Shown: one piece after another, positions 15,653 through 23,992 of the stretch
Layout of the letters: the number at the start of each line of letters is the position of its first letter
Numbering within the stretch: the first letter of the stretch is position 1
Assembly (NCBI GenBank): GCA_036389135.1
Contig: DASVQP010000064.1
Span: 1 to 50,338 of the forward strand
Reading direction: 5' to 3'
From: Longimicrobium sp.
GTDB taxonomy: Bacteria > Gemmatimonadota > Gemmatimonadetes > Longimicrobiales > Longimicrobiaceae
Length of the DNA: 50,338 bases
Position numbers and translations under genes: made by a program
The notes under the pieces: model-generated
The model's input: only the letters and a program-made list of their open reading frames with translations
Told to the model about the DNA's origin: nothing
Database searches by the model: none

Positions 15653-16345
15653 ATGGGACTCAGCGACGACCTTAACGCACAAGTGCGCAAGATTTTCAAG
15701 GAGCAGTGGACCGAACGTGATGGAACGGTTGTGCCCACGTCAAATGATGTGCAACTAGCAAACGCTGCTGTGAAGCTCCAAGCAACCGTTCTCTATGCGG
15801 ATCTGGACGGATCGACCAATCTCGTAGACAGGTTCACACCGCAGTTCGCGGCTGAGGTCTACAAGACCTTCTTGTATTGCGCGGCAAAGGTGATCCGAGG
15901 TGAAGGAGGCGAGATCACCGCCTATGATGGCGACCGCATAATGGCTGTATTTCTAGGGAACTTGAAAGACCCAAATGCAGCACGTGCGGCGCTTAAACTG
16001 AACTACGCGTGTACGCGGATCATTCAGCCCGCTCTGCAGGCGCAGTACCCGAATTACACGTATACGCTACGGTACGTCGCGGGTATTGACACGAGTCCGC
16101 TGTATGTTGCGCGTACAGGAATCCGAGGCGCGAACGATCTGGTGTGGGTTGGCAGGGCAGCCAACTACGCGGCGAAGTTGGCCGCTTTAAGTCCAGACTT
16201 CCCGACCCGAATCACAGCGGACGTATACAACAAGCTTCCAGCAAACCTCAAAGAGAGCGATGGTAAGAGCATTTGGGAGCCCGTAACATGGAACCCCATG
16301 AACAATCTGCGTATTTATCGGTCGATATGGACCCACCGAATCTAA
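15653..16345 (+). CDS. pycC: Class III nucleotide cyclase of a Pycsar-type defence module
   Basis: This 230-residue stand-alone cyclase catalytic domain has the motif VLYADLDGST (metal Asp50 and neighbours at 47-55) and the second metal site YDGDRIMAVF (Asp92/Asp94, 91-100). NDLVWVGRAANYAAKLA (161-177) supplies the Asn171 position; the usual catalytic Arg four residues later is Lys175. Such compact cyclases next to PycTM make cCMP or cUMP rather than cAMP; which one cannot be read here. The ATG at 15653 has GAGGG six bases upstream. The longer open frame upstream belongs to the effector gene's region and is not used. The same lower-GC composition is seen as in the preceding gene. Confidence 0.82.
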   Translation: MGLSDDLNAQVRKIFKEQWTERDGTVVPTSNDVQLANAAVKLQATVLYADLDGSTNLVDRFTPQFAAEVYKTFLYCAAKVIRGEGGEITAYDGDRIMAVFLGNLKDPNAARAALKLNYACTRIIQPALQAQYPNYTYTLRYVAGIDTSPLYVARTGIRGANDLVWVGRAANYAAKLAALSPDFPTRITADVYNKLPANLKESDGKSIWEPVTWNPMNNLRIYRSIWTHRI

Positions 16346-16706
16346 ATCACGATACGTAGCTGATCTGTGATTTCTAATGCTGTCGCCGACGCGGCGCTGA
16401 CGAACAATCAGGTCGCTCCTCGGGTGCGTTCATCCTCTACAACGCCCTAGTATGGGACACGTAGCACACGCAAGCGCAGCTCTGTCCCGGGGACCACCTG
16501 CGCCTGATGCGCCGCGCGGGTAAGCCAATCAGGCGGTTCACAGAATCTTGGCGAACGAACGAGGAGGGCCTCCTAAGGGGAGGCCCTTTCGGTTCCATTC
16601 CTGATGAACAGGGGATTCCGCCGCTGGCCCACACCTCGCAGTTCACAGGGCTTCCCATGCGGTGACCGGCGTGCGCCGACCGTCATGACTTAACTGTGAG
16701 GAAGCC
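16346..16706. other. Intergenic region after the Pycsar module
   Basis: This stretch carries one terminator-like hairpin (16566-16586) and returns to high GC. A short plus-strand frame through 16460-16665 (containing GDHLRLMRRAG) and a minus-strand frame at 16437-16658 are open but match nothing I know. No tRNA is seen that could mark an insertion point. Confidence 0.5.
16566..16586 (+). terminator. Terminator-like hairpin
   Basis: GGGCCTCC and GGAGGCCC pair around TAAGG, followed by TTTC. It lies 220 bases after the cyclase stop, so it is a plausible but distant terminator for the Pycsar unit. Confidence 0.55.
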
Positions 16707-17588
16707 TTGCCGCCCATCGTCAGCGAGCTGTTCAGGCACGAGACCATCGCGTGGGTGCAGCGGTTCTTTGGGCTCGGGCACCCGGAGGGGTTCTGGGTGG
16801 CGTCGGAGCTGGGGACGCCGTGGGGTGTGGTGCTGGTGGTGGCGCTCGCGCTGCTGCTGTGGGGGCGCGCGGAGGCGTACGCGGTAGGCGGGGTCGTGGT
16901 GGTGAACGCGCTGGCGAGCCTGGCGCTCAACCTCCTCTTCAACGTGCCGCGGCCCAACGATCCTTCCATCGTCCGCTACGAGATCATCGAGATCGGGAGC
17001 TTCCCATCCGGGCACGTGCTGCTCGCGCTGCTGCTGTGGGGCGTGCTGTACGTGCGCGGGCGCGTGCCGCTCTGGGTGCCCGCGGCGGTGACGGTGCTGG
17101 TTGGGGTGTCGCGGCTGTACCTGGGGGTGCACTTCCTGGGCGACGTGCTGGGCTCGGCCGTTATCGGGGCGCTGCTGCTGGCGGCGTACGGGCCCGCGTG
17201 GCGGCGGCTGGAGAGGTGGCTGGCGACGCGGCCGTTCAGGGATTTCGTGGTGGTGGGGGTGCTGGGGGTGGCTGCCATCGTCGTTGGCCTGGCGGCCGGG
17301 GTGGTGGGGAAGGGCGAGTACGAGCGGGAGGCGCTGGGGGTCGTGCTCGGCGGGGTGCCGGCGCTGCTGCTGGAGAAACGGTTCGTGCGGGACGCGCCCG
17401 CGCGCCGGCCGTTGGGGGTGGCGATGGTGCTCGCGGGGATCGTTCCGCTCGCGCTGATCCACCGGCTCGGGGACGCGCACTGGGCGGGGCTGCTGTTGAT
17501 CGCGCTCGCGATGCTGTGGTCGGTGCTCGTCGTGTCGGTGATCCTGCGGGGGGTGCGTGGGCCCGTCGGCGCCCTCGCATCGGTTTGA
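16707..17588 (+). CDS. PAP2-superfamily membrane phosphatase
   Basis: This 293-residue integral membrane protein has the three PAP2 motifs: LLFNVPRPND (motif 1, with RP), FPSGH (motif 2, catalytic-site His) and SRLYLGVHFLGDVLG (motif 3, nucleophile His). These proteins hydrolyse lipid phosphates such as phosphatidate or undecaprenyl diphosphate. After the PAP2 domain there are three or four further helices (about 180-290), so the protein is longer than a minimal PAP2. It starts with TTG at 16707; GAGG lies five bases before. No operon partner is obvious; the tyrosinase gene starts 97 bases later. Confidence 0.85.
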   Translation: MPPIVSELFRHETIAWVQRFFGLGHPEGFWVASELGTPWGVVLVVALALLLWGRAEAYAVGGVVVVNALASLALNLLFNVPRPNDPSIVRYEIIEIGSFPSGHVLLALLLWGVLYVRGRVPLWVPAAVTVLVGVSRLYLGVHFLGDVLGSAVIGALLLAAYGPAWRRLERWLATRPFRDFVVVGVLGVAAIVVGLAAGVVGKGEYEREALGVVLGGVPALLLEKRFVRDAPARRPLGVAMVLAGIVPLALIHRLGDAHWAGLLLIALAMLWSVLVVSVILRGVRGPVGALASV

Positions 17589-17685
17589 CTGAGGTGGGTT
17601 GACTCCTCTGCGTTAGGGAATTTCGCAGGCGCAGTCCGTCCTATGGTGCAGGCGTCCTCCATCACGCTTCCCATAGGATCATCGA

Positions 17686-19128
17686 ATGTACGAGCGGCGC
17701 GACGTCTGGAAGCTGAGCGGGGAAGATCCCTGGCACCCCACCATCCAGTATTACGCGCGGGCGGTCGACGAGCTGCGGTCGCGGAACGGCGAGCACTTCG
17801 CGGATCCCACGAGCTGGGGCTACCTGGCGGCGGTGCACGGCACGGACATCCCGCGCACCCGCTGGCCCAGGGGCGCCACGTGGAACGCGTGCCAGCACGC
17901 GAGCTGGTACTTCCTTCCGTGGCACCGCATCTCCCTGCATTACTTCGAGACCGTCGTCCGCGCCGCGGTGGCGGAGCTCGGCGGGCCGGGCGACTGGGCG
18001 CTGCCGTACTGGGACTACAGCGATCCCGCGCGGAGCGACGTGCGCATGCTGCCGCCCGCCTTCCGTCAGCCGACGATGCCCGCCGGCGAGCCCAACCCGC
18101 TGTACACGAGCCAGCGCGCGGCCGGGATGAACGACGGCACGAAGCTGCCGGCCAGCGCGGTGCTGGTGGACGACGCCATGCGCGAAAAGGTGTTCGCCGA
18201 TCCGAACACGGGCGGATTCGGGGGCGCGGTGACGGGGTGGAACGATGCGGGCGGCGTGGTGGGGAGCCTGGAAAACGTTCCGCACGGCGGCGTCCACATG
18301 GGAATCGGGGGGAGGAATCCGCCCGGGTGGATGAGCCGCTTCCAGACCGCCGGCCTCGATCCCGTCTTCTGGCTGCACCACTGCAACCTGGACCGGCTCT
18401 GGGAGGCGTGGCTCGCGCAGACGGACGTCCGGCGGGCGAACCCCACCGGCGCGAAGTGGCGCGGGATGCGGTTCACCATCGGGAGCGGGGACGCCGCGGT
18501 TACGCTGGAGGTGGGGGACGTGGTCGATACCAAGGCGGAGCCGCTGCGCTACCGCTACGATAGCCTCGCCCTGCCGGGCACGCGCCGCTCGGTGAAATCC
18601 GCCCGGCGGCCGATGAAGCGGATCGTCGAAGACGTCCAGCCGGAGATGGTGGGCGCGACGGAGAAGCGCACCCCGCTCGGCGCCGGGCCCAGCGATGCAG
18701 TGGTCATCGTCTCCGCCCCCACCGGGCCCGCGCTCAAGTTCCTGTCGGACATCGAGGTGGAGCTGCGGCGCGTGTACCTCAAGATCGAGAACGTGGAGGG
18801 GAGCGAGCTCGCGGCGTCGTCGTACATGGTGCACGTCAACCTGCCGCCCGGCGCCGATGCCGCCGGCCATCCCGAGCGCCGCGCCGGCCAGATCTCCATG
18901 TTCGGCGTGGCGGAGGCGTCCCGCGGCGACGAGCGGCACGGAGGCGGCGGGCTCACCTTCTCGTTCGAGATCACCGCCGTCGCGCGCGGGCTGGAGGACG
19001 CCGGCGACTGGGACCCGGCGCGGCTGCGGGTGACGTTCACTCCCGTGCGGCGCAAGATTATGGATGTCGAGACGGACCCGCGCGAGGGCGGCGTCAGCGC
19101 CGGGCGCGTGAGCCTCTTCTACACGTGA
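17686..19128 (+). CDS. Tyrosinase (type 3 copper polyphenol oxidase)
   Basis: This 480-residue enzyme has both copper sites. CuA ligands are likely His51, His71 (CQHASW) and His80 (LPWHR). CuB ligands are His200 and His204 (PHGGVHM) and His232 in DPVFWLHHCNLDRLW. Cys69 stands two residues before His71, the spacing of the Cys-His thioether in fungal tyrosinases and catechol oxidases; bacterial Streptomyces enzymes lack it. After the catalytic domain (about 1-260) a C-terminal beta-rich domain (about 345-480) recalls the shielding domain of larger polyphenol oxidases. There is no signal peptide, so a cytoplasmic location is expected. The TGA overlaps the GTG of a DUF2182 gene. The family oxidises phenols to quinones; the true substrate is unknown. 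Confidence 0.92.
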   Translation: MYERRDVWKLSGEDPWHPTIQYYARAVDELRSRNGEHFADPTSWGYLAAVHGTDIPRTRWPRGATWNACQHASWYFLPWHRISLHYFETVVRAAVAELGGPGDWALPYWDYSDPARSDVRMLPPAFRQPTMPAGEPNPLYTSQRAAGMNDGTKLPASAVLVDDAMREKVFADPNTGGFGGAVTGWNDAGGVVGSLENVPHGGVHMGIGGRNPPGWMSRFQTAGLDPVFWLHHCNLDRLWEAWLAQTDVRRANPTGAKWRGMRFTIGSGDAAVTLEVGDVVDTKAEPLRYRYDSLALPGTRRSVKSARRPMKRIVEDVQPEMVGATEKRTPLGAGPSDAVVIVSAPTGPALKFLSDIEVELRRVYLKIENVEGSELAASSYMVHVNLPPGADAAGHPERRAGQISMFGVAEASRGDERHGGGGLTFSFEITAVARGLEDAGDWDPARLRVTFTPVRRKIMDVETDPREGGVSAGRVSLFYT

Positions 19129-19838
19129 AGGCCGCGGCGGCTGCTCCGGGCGTGCTGCACCGCGCGCGCCGCTTCGTGTGGCGGCACCCGGAGTGGTTGG
19201 TGCTCGTGTGCGCCGCGGGGGCGTGGGTGTGGATGCTCGTCATGCCGCATCCGCACGGGCACGCGGCGGGCACGGACGTGCGCTGGACAGGGGCGATGGT
19301 GGCCGCGATGATGCTGCCGCTGACCATCCCGCACGTGCGGCACGTGGCGCGATCGAGCCTGTGGCGGCGGCGGCATCGCGGCATCGCGGGGTTCCTGGCC
19401 GGCTACCTCGCGGTGTGGATGCTGGCGATGATGGCGATCGTGGCAGCACTCGGCATCGGAACCCGGGTCGCAGGGTGGACGGTGGTGGCGGGCGTCGCGA
19501 CGGCGGCGGCGGTGTTGTGGGAGGTCGCGCCGTTCCGGAGGCGGATGCTGCGCCGCTGCGGGCGCACCGTGCCGCTCGCGCCGCGCGGGTGGCGCGCGGA
19601 CGCGGACTGCGCACGGTTCGGCGCGCTAGCGGGCGCGAGCTGCGTCTCGGTCTGCTGGGCGCTGATGGCCGTGTGCGTCGTCTTCGCGCATAGCCTGCCC
19701 GTGATGGCCGTGCTCTTTGGCGTGCAGCTCAGCGGCCGCTACCGCCGGGACCCATCCCCCGCGATGGCGGCGCTGGCCGTGCTGGGCGTCTGCCTGGCGG
19801 CGCTGGCCGCGCGGCTCTCCGGCGGGCATCACGCGTGA
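19125..19838 (+). CDS. DUF2182 integral membrane protein (possible copper handler)
   Basis: This 237-residue protein has about five or six hydrophobic helices and the DUF2182 features: VMPHPHGHAAG (His cluster) after the first helix, MVAAMMLPLTIPHVRHV, and the Cys-containing helix GASCVSVCWALMAVCVVF. The last replaces the usual G-x-C-x-G-C-C-W-x-L-M motif. The family is described only as predicted metal-binding membrane proteins. Its GTG start overlaps the tyrosinase stop codon (GTGA), so the two are co-translated. This supports a role in delivering or sensing copper for the tyrosinase. No Shine-Dalgarno is needed under coupling. The C-terminus is HH-rich (GGHHA). Confidence 0.8.
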   Translation: MKAAAAAPGVLHRARRFVWRHPEWLVLVCAAGAWVWMLVMPHPHGHAAGTDVRWTGAMVAAMMLPLTIPHVRHVARSSLWRRRHRGIAGFLAGYLAVWMLAMMAIVAALGIGTRVAGWTVVAGVATAAAVLWEVAPFRRRMLRRCGRTVPLAPRGWRADADCARFGALAGASCVSVCWALMAVCVVFAHSLPVMAVLFGVQLSGRYRRDPSPAMAALAVLGVCLAALAARLSGGHHA

Positions 19839-20238
19839 TATCACGTTACAGCAAGCCTCTGTGCATTCTAGGCGGCCACGCTGACGCAGAGACGCAGGAG
19901 AGAAAAGAAAACCGCAACAGATCGTCTCCCCCATAGCCACAGAGAGTCGATTAGGGAGGCTCGCCGTGGCCTTTCCGTTCCCCCTGAATCTCTCCCCCCG
20001 GTTTTTTCTCCCCTGCGTCTCTGCCGTCTTTGAGGCGGGACTACGAACCCGCCGCGTCGCGCTTTACCTCCGCCACGTCGTCATTCGGCGTTCTAGCACC
20101 CGCTGCGCGGCGATGTTGAGCACCGCCACCCGCCCCGGCGGTGGGTAGTGTCCGCGGTTGCGTCCATCACGGCCTCATCAGTACGTTGCGAACTCCCCGA
20201 TCCTAATCCCGCCGTTCTCCATTTCACACCAGCCGCCG
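19839..20238. repeat. Intergenic region with CACAGAG-family repeat, copy 4 (19877-20035)
   Basis: Words ACGCAGAGACGCAGGAGAG and GCCACAGAGAG on the left mirror TCTCCCCTGCGTCTCTGC on the right, making an imperfect inverted repeat of about 160 bases. A second small hairpin CACCGCC / GGCGGTG lies near 20124-20145. No gene is seen. Confidence 0.65.
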
Positions 20239-23200
20239 ATGCCAGCGCGCGAAGATTGGAAGTCCCTGCGACTCTGGCAGGAACTCGCCTCCCGATGCGG
20301 CCCGGAGACGGGCCTGGTCCGGAGCTTCCTGGAGAGGTGGATGCCGGACATTGCGCAGGTGCTTTCCCACGGCTCCACTTCGCCACGAGATTTCACACTC
20401 CACGATGCGGAACATTCGCAACGTGTAGCTAAATGGATGGTCCGGCTGCTGCCCGCGAACCTGCTCGCGGCGTTGTCCGACTACGAGGTAGCGCTGCTCC
20501 TGCTCTCGGCATACCTGCACGACATCGGGATGACGCCAGAGATGGACAAGGTTCGCCGCCACCGGGACTTCCTCCTTACCGGTCGCGGCGACCTGCTGAA
20601 CGCGGACGAGGACACAGGTTTCCAGGAGTGGCTGGACGCCGCCGGGTACGGGATCACCCCTCCCCTGAATGGCTCGCGAGCTCTGGACGAGACGGTGCGG
20701 ACCGCGGACGAGATCATCACTTATTACACGCGCCATCGGCACAACGACTGGAGCGAGGAGTGGATCCGCGTCCATCTAGAGCGAGAGCGTCTGGGCACCT
20801 ACGAAGGATGGATGGCGGATCTGATCCGGCTGTGCCGCAGCCATCATGGCGGGTATGACGAGCTGGCGGGGCGCGAGTTCGATCCGCGGCCGGTAGGCTC
20901 TAAGGCCCAGGTAGTTCACCTGCGTTACCTGGCGGCGTTGCTGCGGGTGGCCGACGTGCTGGACGTAGACCGGGAGCGTACTCCGGAGGTGGTCTTTCGG
21001 CACCGGGCTGTTGCGGCGGAAAGCAAGACGTACTGGGAGAAAGATGCCGAAATCACGCTTCATCTCGAGGGAGGCCGGCTTTCGGCCCATGCCCGGCCGG
21101 GCCGAGCGTACCTCCATCGCGCGGTGGAGGAGACGATTGATGGGATCGACCGCGAGTTGGCGCTATGCAGGCGCCTTGCCGACACTACCCGGTTTGAAAA
21201 GCCGATAGGCCCCGGTGCGGACCTCCCCCACCGATGGGAGCTGGCGACCACCGTATTCCGGAATGTGGAGCCGAGGGACGGAGCATACCAGTACATCGAC
21301 GGAGCCTTTCGTCCCAACACGCGGCGGGTGCTGGACCTGCTGTCCGGAACGGCACTGTACGGAAATCCGCTGGCGGCCATACGCGAGTTGCTGCAGAACG
21401 CATTCGACGCCGTTCGCGAACTGATCGCGTACCGGCGTCTGCGTTCGTCGTATCCCGCAGATCCTGAGGCCGCCGCAAAGATCGCTCAGACCCTGCACGT
21501 CCGCCTGTCGCTGGAGCAGCACGACGATCGGCTTTGGCTCGTCTGCCGTGATGATGGAACCGGGATGACGCGGGAGATCATTCGCGACGCACTGCTGGTC
21601 AGTGGCTCACCAGTTCGGCCGGAGGTCCTGAATCTCGAACGACGGTGCCGGGCTGCGGGGTTCCGGCTGGGGCGCACGGGTCAGTTCGGAATCGGTGCAC
21701 TCAGCTACTTCATGCTCGCGGACCAGGTGGTGCTCACCACCCGCCGCGCGAGCGATTCCAGCGATGCAGAACAGAATGGATGGTGGTTCGAGTCCAGCGG
21801 CGTGGGTTCCTTCGGCGAGCTGCGGGCGGACTCCTCGATGGCACACGGCACCGAATTGCGGATGCGTATGCGGTCCGAACTCGCACACGATCCGGCTCGG
21901 CTCGCAGCGGAGATCGCGCAGTACGTTCGCACAACCCTCGTCCACATCCCGTGCAATCTCTCGTTCGATGCCCGGCCCGCACCCGACGCATCGTTCCGGT
22001 TTGCCCCGGGCTGGACTCTGGACGAGGCAGAACGCACAGCCGCCGTGCTGCGGGAGTTCCAACCCTCAGGCGAGGAGGCGGGATATGCGCTCCCGGAGGT
22101 GCCGTCTCCCAGATATCTGGAGCGGGTACGGCGGCACGCGAGGCGCTGGGGTGAGATACGCCGGACCGCGGTGGAAACACTGGGCTGGGAAGTCGAGGAG
22201 GGGGAGTTGCCGGGCGGAGTGGGGAGCTACCGGCTCCATCTCCCCTATTTCAACGTTCAGGGCGGTTTGACTCTCGCGTTCATCCGCCCCCGCCAGGAGT
22301 CACACGGCCTCGTTCTCCGTCCTGTCTCGGGCGGAGATTACGAGATGCCGAGCGCGTTCACGATGTACGCATGGAAGGGAATGGAGGTCCGGGTCGCCAC
22401 CGCTCGTTCGCCCAATGAGCAGGTAGTGCATGCCCCCTTCGGCGTCCTCATCTCCGCCAGCGCGCTTCTAGGCGAATCCGAGCCCGGTGGTGGAGAATGG
22501 GAGAGATACGGTGTCTCGGCAGAGGTTGATTTCCACTCTCCCGCCGTGGGTACACTCTCCGTCGCGCGCGAACGGTTGAACCTCGACCAGCACGGGTCGG
22601 ACGTGACAGGCTGGCTTGGGGAACGGGCGAGAAAGCTCGTCGAGGGGCTCGTGGCCACTCACCAGGATTCGCCATTCACGCTGCTCAGCGCGCGCGTTGC
22701 GGGCGTGACACCGCCCGCGGAGTGTCAGCTTCAGTGGGGGCTCTCCAGGCCTCGGGTCGATTTGAGCAATCAGCGATCCGGCTCGGTGCGGTGGGCACCA
22801 CTCCCGTTCCCCGTAACGCGGCTCGGCGTTCTCGTGGATCGGTCGGGAGCCGATCTTCCGCTCGCGTGGAAGGGACGGCCCGTATCGGTTGCGGTTCCGT
22901 TGGTCGCACGTAGCCATCGCTGGTCCGGGCACGCGGTGGTCTGGCACAGCCGGGAAATGCCACCGCAGCGGGTGGTCGCGGTTGATCCTCCCAACCGTAG
23001 GCTGGTGCCCGTGGCGCTCTGGACCGGTCCGCCCTTGCGTGCAACGCTGGCGCCGCCCCTTGGCTGGAGATCGCGGTTTCCGCCGGAGTGGATGCACCTC
23101 TGCGCTACCGAGCTGGGCAGAGCACATGAGGAGGCTGTGACCTGGAACGTGGGTAACCCCATCGTGCAGATGGGGCTCGGCGCAACTGACCTCCAATGGA

Positions 23201-23574
23201 GCGATGCGCGGTCCTCTGGCAACTCTCCTCGCACGCTTGAGGCAATCCTCGGCACCTCGTCAATGGGGGCAGCGTGGGTGCTCGCCCGTGTGGCCGAGCT
23301 TCTCGCGTATCCACGAACAGAGCTTTCCGCTTCCGCGTGGAACCAGGTGCGGATCACCAGCCCGGGAGTTCTGTCGCGGCTCTGGACGCTTCTGTTCGAA
23401 AACCCGCTTGACGATGCGGGAAACTGGTCTCCGATCACTTTCTACCGTGACGATTACGGCTCGAGCGATCTGGTAACGCTCACTCCCGGCGGAGTCGCCG
23501 TTGTCCGACTGGAACAGGGCCCCCATGGACTCCCTCGCCCGGCCGACCCGGAGTGGGTAGCAACCTCGCTGTAG
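20239..23574 (+). CDS. HD-domain plus Hsp90-like (GHKL) ATPase protein, conflict-system type
   Basis: This 1111-residue protein has two recognisable parts. Residues about 45-330 form an HD-like domain: His55-Asp56 and His59 in LHDAEHSQRV, His94-Asp95 in SAYLHDIGMT, a third histidine pair in CRSHHGGYDEL, and the late Asp in VADVLDVDRER. Residues about 360-640 form an Hsp90-like GHKL ATPase: AIRELLQNAFDAV (Glu/Asn of the N-box), DDGTGM and GQFGIGALSYFM. About 450 further residues have no domain I recognise. HD (HD-CE) plus Hsp90-like fusions have been proposed as effectors or sensors in prokaryotic conflict systems; the function here is untested. The ATG at 20239 is chosen; a TTG at 20158 is possible. 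It sits alone, 4 kb from the Pycsar module. Confidence 0.8.
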   Translation: MPAREDWKSLRLWQELASRCGPETGLVRSFLERWMPDIAQVLSHGSTSPRDFTLHDAEHSQRVAKWMVRLLPANLLAALSDYEVALLLLSAYLHDIGMTPEMDKVRRHRDFLLTGRGDLLNADEDTGFQEWLDAAGYGITPPLNGSRALDETVRTADEIITYYTRHRHNDWSEEWIRVHLERERLGTYEGWMADLIRLCRSHHGGYDELAGREFDPRPVGSKAQVVHLRYLAALLRVADVLDVDRERTPEVVFRHRAVAAESKTYWEKDAEITLHLEGGRLSAHARPGRAYLHRAVEETIDGIDRELALCRRLADTTRFEKPIGPGADLPHRWELATTVFRNVEPRDGAYQYIDGAFRPNTRRVLDLLSGTALYGNPLAAIRELLQNAFDAVRELIAYRRLRSSYPADPEAAAKIAQTLHVRLSLEQHDDRLWLVCRDDGTGMTREIIRDALLVSGSPVRPEVLNLERRCRAAGFRLGRTGQFGIGALSYFMLADQVVLTTRRASDSSDAEQNGWWFESSGVGSFGELRADSSMAHGTELRMRMRSELAHDPARLAAEIAQYVRTTLVHIPCNLSFDARPAPDASFRFAPGWTLDEAERTAAVLREFQPSGEEAGYALPEVPSPRYLERVRRHARRWGEIRRTAVETLGWEVEEGELPGGVGSYRLHLPYFNVQGGLTLAFIRPRQESHGLVLRPVSGGDYEMPSAFTMYAWKGMEVRVATARSPNEQVVHAPFGVLISASALLGESEPGGGEWERYGVSAEVDFHSPAVGTLSVARERLNLDQHGSDVTGWLGERARKLVEGLVATHQDSPFTLLSARVAGVTPPAECQLQWGLSRPRVDLSNQRSGSVRWAPLPFPVTRLGVLVDRSGADLPLAWKGRPVSVAVPLVARSHRWSGHAVVWHSREMPPQRVVAVDPPNRRLVPVALWTGPPLRATLAPPLGWRSRFPPEWMHLCATELGRAHEEAVTWNVGNPIVQMGLGATDLQWSDARSSGNSPRTLEAILGTSSMGAAWVLARVAELLAYPRTELSASAWNQVRITSPGVLSRLWTLLFENPLDDAGNWSPITFYRDDYGSSDLVTLTPGGVAVVRLEQGPHGLPRPADPEWVATSL

Positions 23575-23992
23575 GCAAGGTGGCCTATCTCCAGGCGGGC
23601 ACTGGACAGCATCACCTCCGGACACCAACGCCCGTCCGCGGTGCAGACGGGCGTTGGTGCCGGCCGCGCATCGCCGTCAGCCTCGCCCCCGCACCGCGGA
23701 GCCGTCGCTCCGGCCGCGCTCCGCCTCGCGCGTAGCCGCGGCATGCTTCCGGTCCACCCGCGGATGAGCGCCCCCTCCCGTACTCGCGGGGGAATCTATT
23801 GTACGGGCGGCGCACTCCGGATGCGCCAGGACTGCGGGCGATATCCTCGGCGGCTGACCGCCAAGAATCGGTCAGAGCGCGGGACGCGCCAGCTCGCAAA
23901 CTCCTTTCAGGCCGACGCTTGACACAGTTAGCGGGCACCGTGAAGGTTGCTCCGCCGCACCCCGCGGCGCCCTTCCTCCTGCTGCCCAACCC
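23575..23992. other. Intergenic region before comM
   Basis: Apart from the hairpin at 23623-23659 this stretch shows no gene; the open frames on both strands have compositionally biased, unconvincing products. No repeat of the CACAGAG family is present. Confidence 0.5.
23623..23659. terminator. Strong hairpin after the HD-Hsp90 gene
   Basis: A perfect 14-bp stem (CACCAACGCCCGTC with its complement at 23646-23659) closes a nine-base loop. There is no T-run, so it may work as a Rho-assisted end or only protect the mRNA. Confidence 0.55.

Noticed and set aside
16437-16658. Minus-strand frame of 73 codons with Cys-rich end
   Set aside because: It crosses the terminator hairpin, has no ribosome binding site and matches nothing; non-coding is more likely.
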